Part shown: in pieces, positions 45,920 through 56,891 of the stretch
Layout of the letters: the number at the start of each line of letters is the position of its first letter
Numbering within the stretch: position 1 is the first letter of the stretch
Assembly (NCBI GenBank): GCA_029204045.2
Contig: CM055076.1
Span: 13,120,069 to 13,184,068 of the forward strand
Reading direction: 5' to 3'
Origin: Tillandsia leiboldiana
Lineage: Eukaryota > Streptophyta > Magnoliopsida > Poales > Bromeliaceae
DNA: 64,000 bases
Translations under genes and position numbers: made by a program
The notes under the pieces: model-generated
The model's input: only the letters and a program-made list of their open reading frames with translations
What the model was told of the DNA's origin: nothing
The model's database searches: none

Positions 45920-46684
45920 TGTTGGGTTATATGTAATAAGGATCTAAATAGGGAAAAAAACACCTAGAGGGGGGTGAATAGGTGTAAACGTATAAACACT
46001 CAAAAATCGTTGCGATAAAAACCCAATGCGGAAATAAAAATAATACGCAAGATTTTTACGTGGAAAACTCCATCACCGGAGTAAAAAACCACGGGACCGA
46101 TAACACGGCAGAAATCCACTAGAATTAAAACACGTACAAGGTGATTTACCGTACACACTTACGACTCAACCTTTTCCATACGCTCCTAGAGGATCTTCTC
46201 CGCTCGCTCCACGACGCTTCTCGAATCCACGATCTGCGCCCCAACGCCGAATCCACGGCGTCCAACGTCGAATCCACGACGTCCGACCGAATCCACGGTC
46301 TTCACCCAATAGCACCCTTCGAATCCACGAACATGCCTCGCTCCGAATCCATGAGAGCGGTTGAACGTTGAATCCACAAGGACACGCGAATCCACGCGCC
46401 GATTTTTGGGGTAAATCGTTGTTTTTGGTGGTGATGATCCGCCGAATACTTAGATCAAAGATAGATCGGAAATACCATCTAAGTATTCATTAGTTTGATT
46501 CAACTCAAGATGTGAGTATGAAAACCTAGAATCAAACTAATCAATATAGATGAAGAAACATAGAGTATTCTCTAATGATTTCCTTTCTTCTCTATATGTG
46601 GATCTAGAGCCGTATAAGATGATATATGAAAATGACGGCTATGTGGATTATTTGGATTAGCCCTAGAAAAAGAGTCATAGGGTC

Positions 46685-46692
46685 TATTTATA
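46685..46692 (-). promoter_or_regulatory. Element E LTR TATA box (3' LTR)
   Basis: TATTTATA on the plus strand, TATAAATA on the element strand. It is placed about 65 bases from the palindrome array, as in F. The 5' LTR copy is at 56364-56371. Confidence 0.8.
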
Positions 46693-46757
46693 GGTTAGAA
46701 ACATTTGGAAGGAGATAAGAATCAAAAACCTAACATTTCTGGAATTTTGACGGACGG

Positions 46758-46979
46758 CGATCCGGATCGGATTTGGGCGATCCGGATTGCAGTAGCAAAA
46801 AAGACGGTTTCCAGACAATCACACGTTCGGGATCCGGATCGGATTGTCTGATCCGGATCGTTCATACAATTCAGAAAACTCAACGTTCGGGATCCGGATC
46901 GTGAGATGCTGCGATCCGGATTGAAGTATTGTATGAAACAACAACCTTCGGGATCCGGATCGCTGGCTCTGATCCGGAT
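46758..46979 (-). promoter_or_regulatory. Palindrome array in E LTR: four pairs of ATCCGGAT
   Basis: Eight ATCCGGAT sites in four pairs with start-to-start spacing of about 19-22 bases. Three of the pairs abut TTCGGG (CCCGAA on the element strand), the same extension as in F. Same place relative to the TATA box as the F array. Repeated in the 5' LTR at about 56437-56660. Confidence 0.75.
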
Positions 46980-47209
46980 CCTGAACTTGTCCGAACACCA
47001 GTTTTTGATAATTAAGCAATTAAAAACTCTTCCAGGTGTTTCTACACTACAAGAAGTATTCGGATCACCATTAATCTTTAGTTAAACATACCTGATCCTT
47101 TTGAATTCTTCTTTCTTGAGATTGAGGTAAATGATCCAACTTTCTTTATCTTCAATCTTCAAGACTTAAACCTTTCACGAAACTATGACAACTTAAATTC
47201 CGTAACAAT

Positions 47210-47219
47210 CTCCCCCTTT
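47210..47219 (-). other. Element E polypurine tract
   Basis: TCTCCCCCTTT on the plus strand directly inside the 3' LTR, AAAGGGGGAGA on the element strand, identical to F. Confidence 0.9.
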
Positions 47220-47945
47220 GGCGGTTTCGTGACAAAACACAGATCCACTAAAGAAAATTCAAAAAGATATTTTTGTTGCTATCACCATACAACAAAAATT
47301 TACAATGGAGATCCAAAAATTTAAAACATGAGATAAACTCCTAAAACAGACTCTAGACTTAGACATCTGTACTCTCTGCACAAAGAAATCATTCTTGACA
47401 AAAGAAGATCGTTAGATACCTCAAGAATATTTAACATTCAAAACCTAGTACAGAGATAGAGTTTATCTGATCATCATGACATTTGAGAATTCAGATATGT
47501 AAGAGAATCATAGTCAAAAACCAACATATCTTCTATGCAATCAAAAACCAAATGTCATGTTAGTGAACATCAACTTGTTAGTTATATTACATGCCCAAAT
47601 AGTTAGTCGAATAGTTAGTCGGGGCATGCATTCAAACAAATGAAAACCAAAAGTTGAAGTTCTACTTACCTTTCAAGTTGAGGTTATACTTACCTCGATG
47701 TTCACACATTCACATTGTTCAAGTTCCCTTGAGGTTCACTTACCTTGATGTTCACATCACATCATTGTTCAAGTTCATTGTCATTGTTCTCTCTAAACTC
47801 TCTCCCCCTTTTTGTCACAAACAAAGCTAAAAGCACAAAAATTAAGGAGAGTTAAATAGAACAAATTAAAGAAACTCCTGAGAACTAAATAAGAACAAAA
47901 ACTTAAAAACCTGCAAAAGAAAGATTAGAGAAAAGAAGAAAAACT
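47220..47945 (-). other. Element E 3' untranslated region
   Basis: No coding sequence. Contains the second purine tract (plus-strand TCTCTCCCCCTTTTT near 47799-47813) just after the third ORF, and a duplicated GTTCACATC/ACTTACCT segment at 47680-47770. Confidence 0.65.
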
Positions 47946-49369
47946 TTATGCAGAGTCGTCGGAGCTGATACACCCAAGCTTCTGAAACATTTTCTTGATC
48001 CGTTTGTTTATAGAAGCTTGTTCCTTCTTAACTTCTTTGATATCCTCTTTCATTTCAGCGACATCAGTAGCCATGCGCTCTTGCTCGTTTGAGAGTCGTT
48101 GTTGTTCCTTAAAGATTGAACTCACTGACGCATCATCATCAGAAGTGGATGGAGGTGCCTGCTGTGCTGGTGGAACAGGAGGAGTTTCTGTTGCAGAGGT
48201 TGTCGCTCGTTGTTGTTGTGCTCGTTGCCGGTGATGAGGTATTAAGGGTTCATCTTGTTTAGTCGATAAGGACTTCACAATTGTTGTCTCATTAATGGTG
48301 CCCAAACTGTACATTTATGAGCTCGCGCTTGTATCGACTTTAAACTTTCTAAGGATGCGCATGATAATCATTGGGTAGGGTAGTCTCTCTGTGGGGTGAG
48401 AGTGTTCCACATACCGCGCCATCCTTGACCAAATGAGATAAGGAATATTCAAGTTTGCTCCCATCAATGCGGCCGGGTTTCCAAGAAGATAAAGGAATAA
48501 CATTCTGTCCCATCGAAGAACCTTCGTATTCATGTTGGGAAGAATGTTGTAGCAGACAATGAAGTTTATATACCGATACTCTGGTCGAAGCTCTTTAGAG
48601 AAAACAGAATTTCCGGTCGACCGAGTATCTGGAAGACATATTCCATTAACTACAACTCTCCAGGAGTTGTCGTTGAAACTTTGAGTTTTTAGGTAATGGA
48701 GTCCATCAGCTCTGGCTGTCATACCTAGCACATCTCCAATCAGTTGGGGTGTGACTTTGATTTTGATATTTTTAACCAAAGTGTGAAATTCTCGACGTCC
48801 ATCACGTGATCAATTAGACTTGCAGCGTTCTGATAAAACATTCGAACTGAGTGTGGACAGTACCCAGTAGTCTCAGGGAAGTTGCAAATTTGAGCAAGAC
48901 CAACCTGGTCAAACAAAATTCCAAAAGCTGCAGATCGTTCCTTCATCGGTTTGACATTGACATGTCTCTCGCCAATGCATTCCCTCTTCTCAAAGTCCTT
49001 GATTCTTGCGGAGCTGATGAAGTCTTGTGGAGGAGGCTGGCTAGCAACTGGTTCCTCAATGGTAATTCCCTGAGCACTGCCTCTTTTCCTTGCACCAGTT
49101 TTTCTTTTTGTTCCAACTGGACTTGGTTCCATTGGTGCTTTCCCTTTTTCTGCTGCAGTAGGTTTTGAAGCTTCAGCAGTTGCTTTTCCTTTGGAGATAA
49201 TGGGAGCAGCTCCCTCGATTTCGAGGTTATCCCAGTCGATCGATTCCGTCTCCGACTCCGTGTCGGAATCAACCTTAGTCTTCTTTGCTTTCTTAGCCTT
49301 CTTAGGCTTGGCAGTATCCTTGACATGTACCATGGCAGCAAGTAGGAAAATAATCCAAGTGATCACCAT
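47946..49369 (-). pseudogene. Third ORF of E (one frameshift, one stop)
   Basis: Homologue of the intact 473-aa protein at 26818-28239. ATG at 49369 opens MVITWIIFLLAAMVHVK, keeping the hydrophobic leader. The frame runs 209 codons, shifts near 48760-48780, continues through KVTPQLIGDVLGM, WRVVVNGICLP, LRPEYRYINFIVCYNILP and LPYPMIIMRIL, meets TAA at 48315 where F has Tyr, then resumes in frame with MYSLG to the coiled-coil end CISSDDSA. By eye the core is about 79% identical to F, much less than the pol proteins. Two lesions suggest recent decay after insertion. Confidence 0.85.
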
Positions 49370-49403
49370 TTTGATTGCTAGTGGTTTCTTGAGAAAAGAA
49401 ATC

Positions 49404-49787
49404 CTGTGTGCAACAACTCAAGAACACATGAAAAATTGTTAATTTTCAAAAATTTGAAAAATTGTACCCAAACAATCATAATCATGTAGAGAGACTAAGA
49501 ATCAAATTAGTTTTGCAAAAAGACTTTTAAAAATAGATCAATTGCATGATTTTCGAAAATCCTTATTATATGCCCTAAAACCGAAATTTTAGAAATCGAA
49601 GCCTAAAAATCCGTTAATCAGGAGAATACCTAGCATATAATCAAAACTAATCTACCCAGAGTTCTTATTTCAAAAGAAATTTAATCAAAAACCATCCACA
49701 AACAAAATTGATCCAAGAAATTCATCACGTTTGAGGAGGAATAGAGAAAAACGATGAAAAACCGAAATTTTGATCAATAAAACTTAC
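49404..49787 (-). other. Predicted leader intron of the E third gene
   Basis: On the element strand, donor CAA/GTAAGT at 49787 and acceptor TGCACACAG ending 49404 enclose 384 bases, the same length as in F. The ATG follows 34 bases into exon 2. Confidence 0.5.
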
Positions 49788-49902
49788 TTGGAGTTGAAGA
49801 ACTTGAGTTTGAAAGCTTCCAAGAAGGATGAAATCTAGAGAGAGAGGCTCTGGAAACTTTGGAACAAAAGATTGGAGTAAAAGAAATCAAAACCCTTTTG
49901 TT

Positions 49903-50075
49903 CTTTATAAAACCCTAGCCGCGATCCGGATCATCCTATGCTTGCGATCCGGATCGGCTACCCGCAGTGAGAAACTGCGTTCGGGATCCGGATCGGCAGG
50001 TCCAATCCGGATCGTCAGCCCGCAGAAGAATACCTGCGTTCGGGATCCGGATCATCTTGCCCGATCCGGATCGGC
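49903..50075 (-). promoter_or_regulatory. Internal promoter-like region of the E third gene
   Basis: Six ATCCGGAT sites in three pairs (F has two pairs), with CCCGAACGCAG extensions and short hairpins CGCAGT-TTCTC-ACTGCG and CGCAG-N8-CTGCG between pairs. TTTTATAAAG follows at 49903-49912 (element strand), a good TATA box, about 120 bases upstream of the predicted leader intron. Function is inferred from position and similarity to the LTR promoter. Confidence 0.62.
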
Positions 50076-51011
50076 TCCAACTTTTTCTTTAGAAAAATTC
50101 AGAGAAATTCAAGAAAAACCAGAAAAAGATTGTAAGCACAAATGTGTATCAACTTTAAACAAAAATCATCGTTTCATACAACAAGAATTAGATTATGCCA
50201 AATCTATCAATAATATCCAAAAATGAAACGAGAATTTACAAGAATTAAATCCCTTAAAGTTGAACACCTTCAATCACATCTAACTTGATCTTATGAGTAA
50301 TGCCTTTATCAAATCATCAATTTAGTAAAGAAAATGAAATACAAAGATCAATAGATGTTTGAAATCCCAAATATAGTAGATAATGTATCTAGACAATCTG
50401 TTGAAGAGAGTGGCTCTTTGAGCATCTTTCTTTAAAAACCCACCTTATACCAACCTTGAAATTTGACGAAGTCAAGTATTTCAACATGCATATTACTTAA
50501 TCAAAATTTGAACAACCATGCTTGGTATACATGTGGTAGCTGCACACAATACTCGGACGACCGAGGTGGTAGCTCTTTCCTCCATGTGGTGGTAGTTTTC
50601 ACACTCCTCATTGGGATGTAACTCTTTCCACATCTTTTGAGCATTTTACTTTTTCTATGACTCCCCCTCAATTGGCTATCAATTATTTAAGATATAAAGT
50701 ATTCAACCAAATATTGATCTCGATTTCATACTCGACTAAGCAGTCAAATAAGATAATGACTATACCAAGCGATCATTGAGAGAGAGAAATTGACTTTGAT
50801 CACTTAGAAGATGATTTAATTAACATAAATGATCATTGCAACAGTGAAATATTATGATGGCAAAAGCATAATAAATTTCTAAATGTGCGAAAAGATGCAA
50901 TTAAAGTCAATTATGATCTATGCTCAATTAATGTCCTATGTACAAACATAGATAATGAACAAAACAAAACAAATACAAAACCTATCCTAAGCAAAGGTTT
51001 CAAAAAGAAGT
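50076..51011 (-). other. Element E spacer between pol and the internal promoter
   Basis: No coding sequence. It contains the first purine tract (plus-strand CTCCCCCTC at 50661-50669) and the CTACCACC-rich segment, both shared with F. Confidence 0.65.
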
Positions 51012-53484
51012 TTATTTCAAGGAAAGCATTCCAATTGCTTTTCGTAAATGAATAAAACGTTTTTGATCCAAAGGTTTTGTTAAAAAATCAGCCAATTGAT
51101 CCTCAGTTGAAATATATGAAAGTTGAAGAGTATTTGATCAACTAGCTCTCTAAGAAAATGATATCTAAGTTCAATATGTTTTGTTCTAGAGTGCAACACA
51201 GGGTTTTTAGAAATGTTAATTGCACTTGTGTTGTCACAAAGAATTGTTACCGAAGATGCTGAAATGCGGAAGTCGCTCAATACGCTTTTCATCCAAATGA
51301 GTTGAGTTGAGCAACTTCCAGCTGAAATGTATTCCGCTTCGGCAGTCGAGAGTGCTATTCAATTCTGCTTTTTGCTGTGCCATGCAACAAGGCAATGGCC
51401 AAGATAGAAGCATGCACCACTCGTGCTTTTCCGATCATCCACTGATCCTGCCCAATCGGCATCTGAGTATCCAACAATATCCAGACTTGTTCCCATAGGA
51501 TACCAAATTCCGAAATTAATTGATCCTTTGATGTACCGGATGATCCGTTTCACCGCTTTCAGGTGAACCTCCTTTGGTGCTGATTGATATCTCGCGCAAA
51601 TCCCAACACTAAAGGATATATCCGGGCGACTAGCCGTGAGGTAAAGTAGACTTCCAATCATACTTCTATACAGTTTCTCGTCTACATTCTCACTATGTGA
51701 TTCACTTCCAAGTCCCTTGTGGCTAGTTCCCATTGGAGTTGGAAAATCTTTACAATTTTCTAGATCAAACTTTTTGACCAACTCCATTGCATACTTGGAT
51801 TGACTCAAGTGAATACCTTCATCATTTTGTTTAATTTGCAATCCAAGAAAATAAGTCAATTCGCCCATCATGGACATCTCAAATTCGCTTTCCATGGTCT
51901 CCGCGAATTTAGAAGCATCATTATCTCTTGTTGCGCCAAATACAATGTCATCGACATAGATTTGTGCTACAATGAAATTGCTTTGATAATGCTTCACAAA
52001 GAGAGTCCTATCAGCTCCCCCTCGAGTATAGCCCTTCTCCAAAAGGTGCTTTGTTAACCTTTCGTACCATGCTCGCGGTGCTTGTTTCAGACCGTAAAGA
52101 GTCTTTTTCAAACGAAAAACATGGTTAGGTTGTTTATGATCTACAAAACCTTTCGGTTGAGCCACATAAACTTCCTCATTTAAAAACCCATTTAGAAATG
52201 CGCTCTTAACGTCCATTTGAAATAATTTGATTTTAAAATGACAAGCAATAGCAAATAGTATACGAATGGACTCGAGTCTAGCTACAGGGGCGAAAGTTTC
52301 ATCAAAGTCTATACCTTCTACTTGAGAGTAGCCTTGAGCAACTAATCGTGCCTTGTTCCTGATGATAGTACCATCCTCATTTTTCTTGTTCTTGAAGATC
52401 CATTTGGTACCTATCACATTATGTTGCTTTGGAGGCTTCGTTAATTCCCAGACTTTGTTTCGCTCAAATTGATGGAGCTCTTCCTGCATTGCTTTAATCC
52501 AGTAGTCATCCTGAAGAGCTTCATCTATGTTCTTTGGTTCGATTAAAGATACGTAGCAAGCGAATCCACAAACCAACTGCCTCCGAGTTCTAACTCCTTC
52601 TTGTGGATCTCCAATGATGTTCGATTCCGGATGATCCTTGGAGATTCGTAACGTTTGTTGAAACGGAGTACTCGGAGGTACATGAGATGATTCCTGCACA
52701 TCAGATAAACTAGAAGAACCATTAGATGCATCATTAATATTGGAAGTATTATCATGAGAAGATGCACTAGCAGGAGAATCATCATCTAGAGAGATATCGA
52801 GGGTAGATTTTCCAGATCCAAAGTGAAAAGCTTCATCTACTTTAACATTTATAGATTCTACGATCGTCTTAGATTCAATGTTAAATACTCGATATGCTCT
52901 GCTATTCGTAGAATAACCCAAAAAGATCCCTTCATCACTTCGAGAGTCGAACTTTCCAAGATTTTCACGGTCACGTAAAATGTAACATCGACTCCCGAAG
53001 ATACGAAAGTATTTGATATCCGGTTTTCTACTAAACCACAGCTCATATGGTGTATTTAAAGTTCCTGGGCGCAAGTAAACTCTATTAATGACATAGACAG
53101 CGGTGTTCACGGCTTCAGCCCAAAAATGTAGCGGTAAATTCCGGCTATGAAGCATCACACGCGCCATCTCTTGAACAACCCTGTTTTTGCGCTCAACAAC
53201 ACCATTCTGCTGAGGTGTATAGGGTGCCGAGAATTCATGTTTAATGCCATTTGAAGTGCAAAAATCAATGAATTTTGAATTTATGAATTCTCCACCTCTA
53301 TCACTTCTAACACAAATGATCTTTTCATTCTTTTCAATCATAATACGATGGCAAATCTCATGAAAAGAGTCAAACGTATCAGCTTTCTCTTTTAAAAATG
53401 CTACCCAAGAAAACCTAGAGAAATCATCAACCAATAAGAGTATGTACCATTTACCTCCCAAAGATGGTTGACGGGTCGGCCCCA
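51012..53484 (-). pseudogene. Element E pol: integrase core, RT, RNase H
   Basis: After a deletion junction at about 53484 the frame encodes the integrase core (GPTRQPSLGGKWYILL, RSDRGGEF, VVERKNR; the first catalytic Asp, in HMDLMGP of F, is lost), RT (QMDVKSAFLNG, QIYVDDIVFGA) and RNase H (SDADWAG). A TGA replaces Cys after SKKQN (51359-51361). The frame then continues through STAEAEY and CDNTSA to a 1-bp deletion near 51140 in RELVDQ. The stop of the intact protein would be at 51012. Compared with F there are roughly 22 changes in about 330 residues of RT and RNase H by eye. Confidence 0.92.
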
Positions 53485-53548
53485 AGAAAAAGAAGAAAAG
53501 AAAATAGTCTACATAAACTACACAAGATTTAATCGTAGAACGATTAAA
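53485..53548 (-). other. 64-bp filler at a deletion in E
   Basis: Sequence not found in F joins gag (at GETPPCL) to the integrase core, replacing about 625 bp that in F encode the protease and the integrase zinc finger. The filler is purine-rich on the plus strand (AAGAAAAAGAAGAAAAG) and includes an inverted repeat AATCG-TAGAA-CGATT. Confidence 0.75.
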
Positions 53549-55565
53549 GACAAGGAGGGGTTTCACCTTTGCATACCCAAACCTTTTGAGTTTTGGAGTA
53601 TGTTGGCAATGGTTGAGAAGTTTTCCTTGATGAAGACGTCTTGTATGATTGGTCTTTTTCTTTTGTCATCGTCTTGTTTGAAGTACTACCAATGTTCTTT
53701 TCTTTAGGAAAATCCTTCTTTGAATTCCGGGGAGTGAACTTATTGGTAGCAGTTGCAAGATGTGGTTGATTTGATCTTTGAGCTCCAATCTTGCAATTTC
53801 TTTCAATGTGCCCTGCAAAATTACAACGAAAACATACCTTTGTGCTTGACGATTCTGAAGAGGATGAAGTAGGCTTGTTGTCGTTGGTTGTCATGATTTC
53901 CGGTGTCGGAGGAGGAGATACCGACTGAGGCACAAAGACTGTCCCAACCGAACTAAAATTGTCTTCAGTTCGATTGTATCCGAGGCCGAACTTGTTTGTT
54001 TGACCAAGACCAAGAAGTTTATCCAACTTACTCCTTCCAAAAGAAAATTGCTGTAAGTCATCCTTGAGTTGGCAAATGGTCTCTGTCATTTCCAATTTTT
54101 CCCGTCGGGCCTCACCGTAGAGCTTCAAGAAATAGTTCGCTTTGTTTACCATATCTATATAGTTCTTCTCGAGTTGCTCATTGGACTCTTGAAGGGAAAC
54201 ATTTGCCTTTATCAGATTATCCCTTTCCACTTCAAGATCGGTCGAGAGAGAAGTTACCCATTTTACTTCTTCTTCGAGATCCTGCAATCTCCCTCTCAAC
54301 CCCTTGTTTTGCTTAGCCGGTTTCTTTAAATCCCGTAAAGATCTGTGATAGGCTAGAGCAAAATCTCCACCTTCCGAATCATCCGATTCGTTGTCCGTTG
54401 CAATCTTTTCAACAGTGGAGTTGGACAACGACTCGAATGTACTTGCCATAAAGCACATGAAGGGTGAAGATACGGACGCGTGGAATGCGGTGGAGCTCTT
54501 TTCTTCATCACTCGAAGACGACTCATTTGACGTTGAGTCGTCATCCCAAGTGACGACTTGCATCGCCTTCTTCTTTGCCGGATACTTGTTGGGACACTCC
54601 GTTGCAATGTGGCCGTAGCCTCGACATTTGAAGCATTGTAGTTGTCCCTCTGAACTTTTCTTATCCTTTAAGAAGTTCTCTTGCTTTCTTGATTTGTAAC
54701 TTGAAGTACCCTTACCTTTGTTCGACTTTCCGAAGGATGGAGATTTGCTTGAATTACCCCTTCGAAAGTTGCGGCGAAACTTCCTTGTCAAGAGAGCGAG
54801 CTGCTTCTCAAATTCCTCCATAGAAAGATTCTCGTCATCGTCTGAGGAGGATGTATCCGCGTCTTCTTCCTTAGTTGTTTTCAACGCATAACCTGAAGAC
54901 TTAGAAGTGGATGCCTTTCCAGAAGAATTGTTAGTAGTAAATGTCATTTCATAAGTTTGTAATGAACCAACTAATTCTTCTACACGTATTTCGTCCCGGT
55001 GTTTAATAGTTTCAATGGCAGTAACCTTTGGGCGAAATCGTTCAGGAAGAGTTCTTAAGATCTTTCTTACAATCTTAAATTCTGGAATCTTCTCTCCCAG
55101 GTTAGCACATGAGTTTACGATATCTTGCAATCGTGTATAGTAGTCCGTGAAAGATTCATTTTCTGCCATTAAGATAGAGTCAAACTTGCTCGTAAGCATT
55201 TGCAGTTTCTGAATCTTCACGAGGTTAGTTCCCTCATGTGTAACCTGAAGAACATCCCAGATTTCTTTCGCAGTCTCACATGCTGAGACGCGAGAGAACT
55301 CAGTTTGAGATAAGGCATTAAAGATAGCATTAATTCCCTTGCCATTGTAAGAAGATGAATCTAACTCTTCCTTGGTCCATTTCGACCTAGGTTTTAAGGT
55401 GCGAACATCACCAATAAATTCAGTTGGATTAGACCATCCTAATTCAATTGATTGCCACACCCGTTCGTCGATGGAAATTAAAAAGGCTTTCATCCGTACT
55501 TTCCAGTACGCATAATTTGTTCCATCGAAGAACGGGGGTCGGTTGATGTTTCCACCTTCAACCAT
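53549..55565 (-). CDS. Element E gag (open, about 670 aa)
   Basis: ATG at 55565 opens MVEGGNINRPPFFDG and the frame is open through the UBN2-like region (TEFSRVSACETAKEIWDV, TDYYTRLQDIV), a Ser/Asp-rich linker, CCHC knuckle CFKCRGYGHIATEC, a long coiled-coil region (SLRDLKKPAKQNKGLRG onward), and a second knuckle CFRCNFAGHIERNC. It then runs into filler, where it stops at 53544. Gag packages the element RNA into particles. This is the only intact gag in the window, but without protease it could not be processed unless another element supplies the enzyme. Confidence 0.9.
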
Positions 55566-55582
55566 TGTTTACAACCCTATTC

Positions 55583-55597
55583 CCGCTCTGATACCAC
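55583..55597 (-). other. Element E primer-binding site
   Basis: CCGCTCTGATACCAC on the plus strand, GTGGTATCAGAGCGG on the element strand, adjoining the 5' LTR at 55599. Confidence 0.95.
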
Positions 55598-55598
55598 T

Positions 55599-56886
55599 TG
55601 TTGGGTTATATGTAATAAGGATCTAAATAGGGGAAAAAACACCTAGAGGGGGGTGAATAGGTGTAAACGTATAAACACTCAAAAATCGTTGCGATAAAAA
55701 CCCAATGCGGAAATAAAAATAATACGCAAGATTTTTACGTGGAAAACTCCATCACCGGAGTAAAAAACCACGGGACCGATAACACGGCAGAAATCCACTA
55801 GAATTAAAACACGTACAAGGTGATTTACCGTACACACTTACGACTCAACCTTTTCCATACGCTCCTAGAGGATCTTCTCCACTCGCTCCACGACGCTTCT
55901 CGAATCCACGATCTGCGCCCCAACGCCGAATCCACGGCGTCCAACGTCGAATCCACGACGTCCGACCGAATCCACGGTCTTCACCCAATAGCACCCTTCG
56001 AATCCACGAACGTGCCTCGCTTCGAATCCACGAGAGCGGTTGAACCTTGAATCCACAAGGACACGCGAATCCACGCGCCGATTTTTGGGGTAAATCGTTG
56101 TTTTTGGTGGTGATGATCCGCCGAATACTTAGATCAAAGATAGATCGGAAATACCATCTAAGTATTCATTAGTTTGATTCAACTCAAGATGTGAGTATGA
56201 AAACCTAGAATCAAACTAATCAATATAGATGAAGAAACATAGAGTATTCTCTAATGATTTCCTTTCTTCTCTATATGTGGATCTAGAGCCGTATAAGATG
56301 ATATATGAAAATGACGGCTATGTGGATTATTTGGATTAGCCCTAGAAAAAGAGTCATAGGGTCTATTTATAGGTTAGAAACATTTGGAAGGAGATAAGAA
56401 TCAAAAACCTAACATTTCTGGAATTTTGACGGACGGCGATCCGGATCGGATTTGGGCGATCCGGATTGCAGTAGCAAAAAAGACGGTTTCCAGACAATCA
56501 CACGTTCGGGATCCGGATCGGATTGTCTGATCCGGATCGTTCATACAATTCAGAAAACTCAACGTTCGGGATCCGGATCGTGAGATGCTGCGATCCGGAT
56601 TGAAGTATTGTATGAAACAACAACCTTCGGGATCCGGATCGCTGGCTCTGATCCGGATCCTGAACTTGTCCGAACACCAGTTTTTGATAATTAAGCAATT
56701 AAAAACTCTTCCAGGTGTTTCTACACTACAAGAAGTATTCGGATCACCAATAATCTTTAGTTAAACATACCTGATCCTTTTGAATTCTTCTTTCTTGAGA
56801 TTGAGGTAAATGATCCAACTTTCTTTATCTTCAATCTTCAAGACTTAAACCTTTCACGAAACTATGCCAACTTAAATTCCGTAACA
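55599..56886 (-). repeat. Element E 5' LTR (1288 bp)
   Basis: Matches 45920-47207 with about eight substitutions. It includes the palindrome array, TATA box and AATCCACG tract. Confidence 0.96.
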
Positions 56887-56891
56887 TGCGG

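Larger units (their letters stand above)
45920..47207 (-). repeat. Element E 3' LTR (1288 bp)
   Basis: Element-strand ends TGTTACGGAATTTAAG... to ...ATAACCCAACA. It carries the palindrome array (46758-46979), TATA box TATAAATA (46685-46692) and the AATCCACG tract (46205-46400), which is the reverse complement of the F CGTGGATT repeats. Confidence 0.96.
45920..56886 (-). mobile_element. Element E: Ty1/Copia SIRE-like retrotransposon with a third gene
   Basis: A 10,967-bp minus-strand element with equal 1288-bp LTRs that differ at about eight bases by eye (about 0.6%), TSD TGCGG, tRNA-Met primer site and polypurine tract. It belongs to the same family as F (near-identical integrase and RT). 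Gag is intact, but a deletion removes protease and the integrase zinc finger, RNase H has a stop and a frameshift, and the third ORF has a frameshift and a stop. Its palindrome arrays use ATCCGGAT where F uses mainly GTCCGGAC. Confidence 0.95.
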
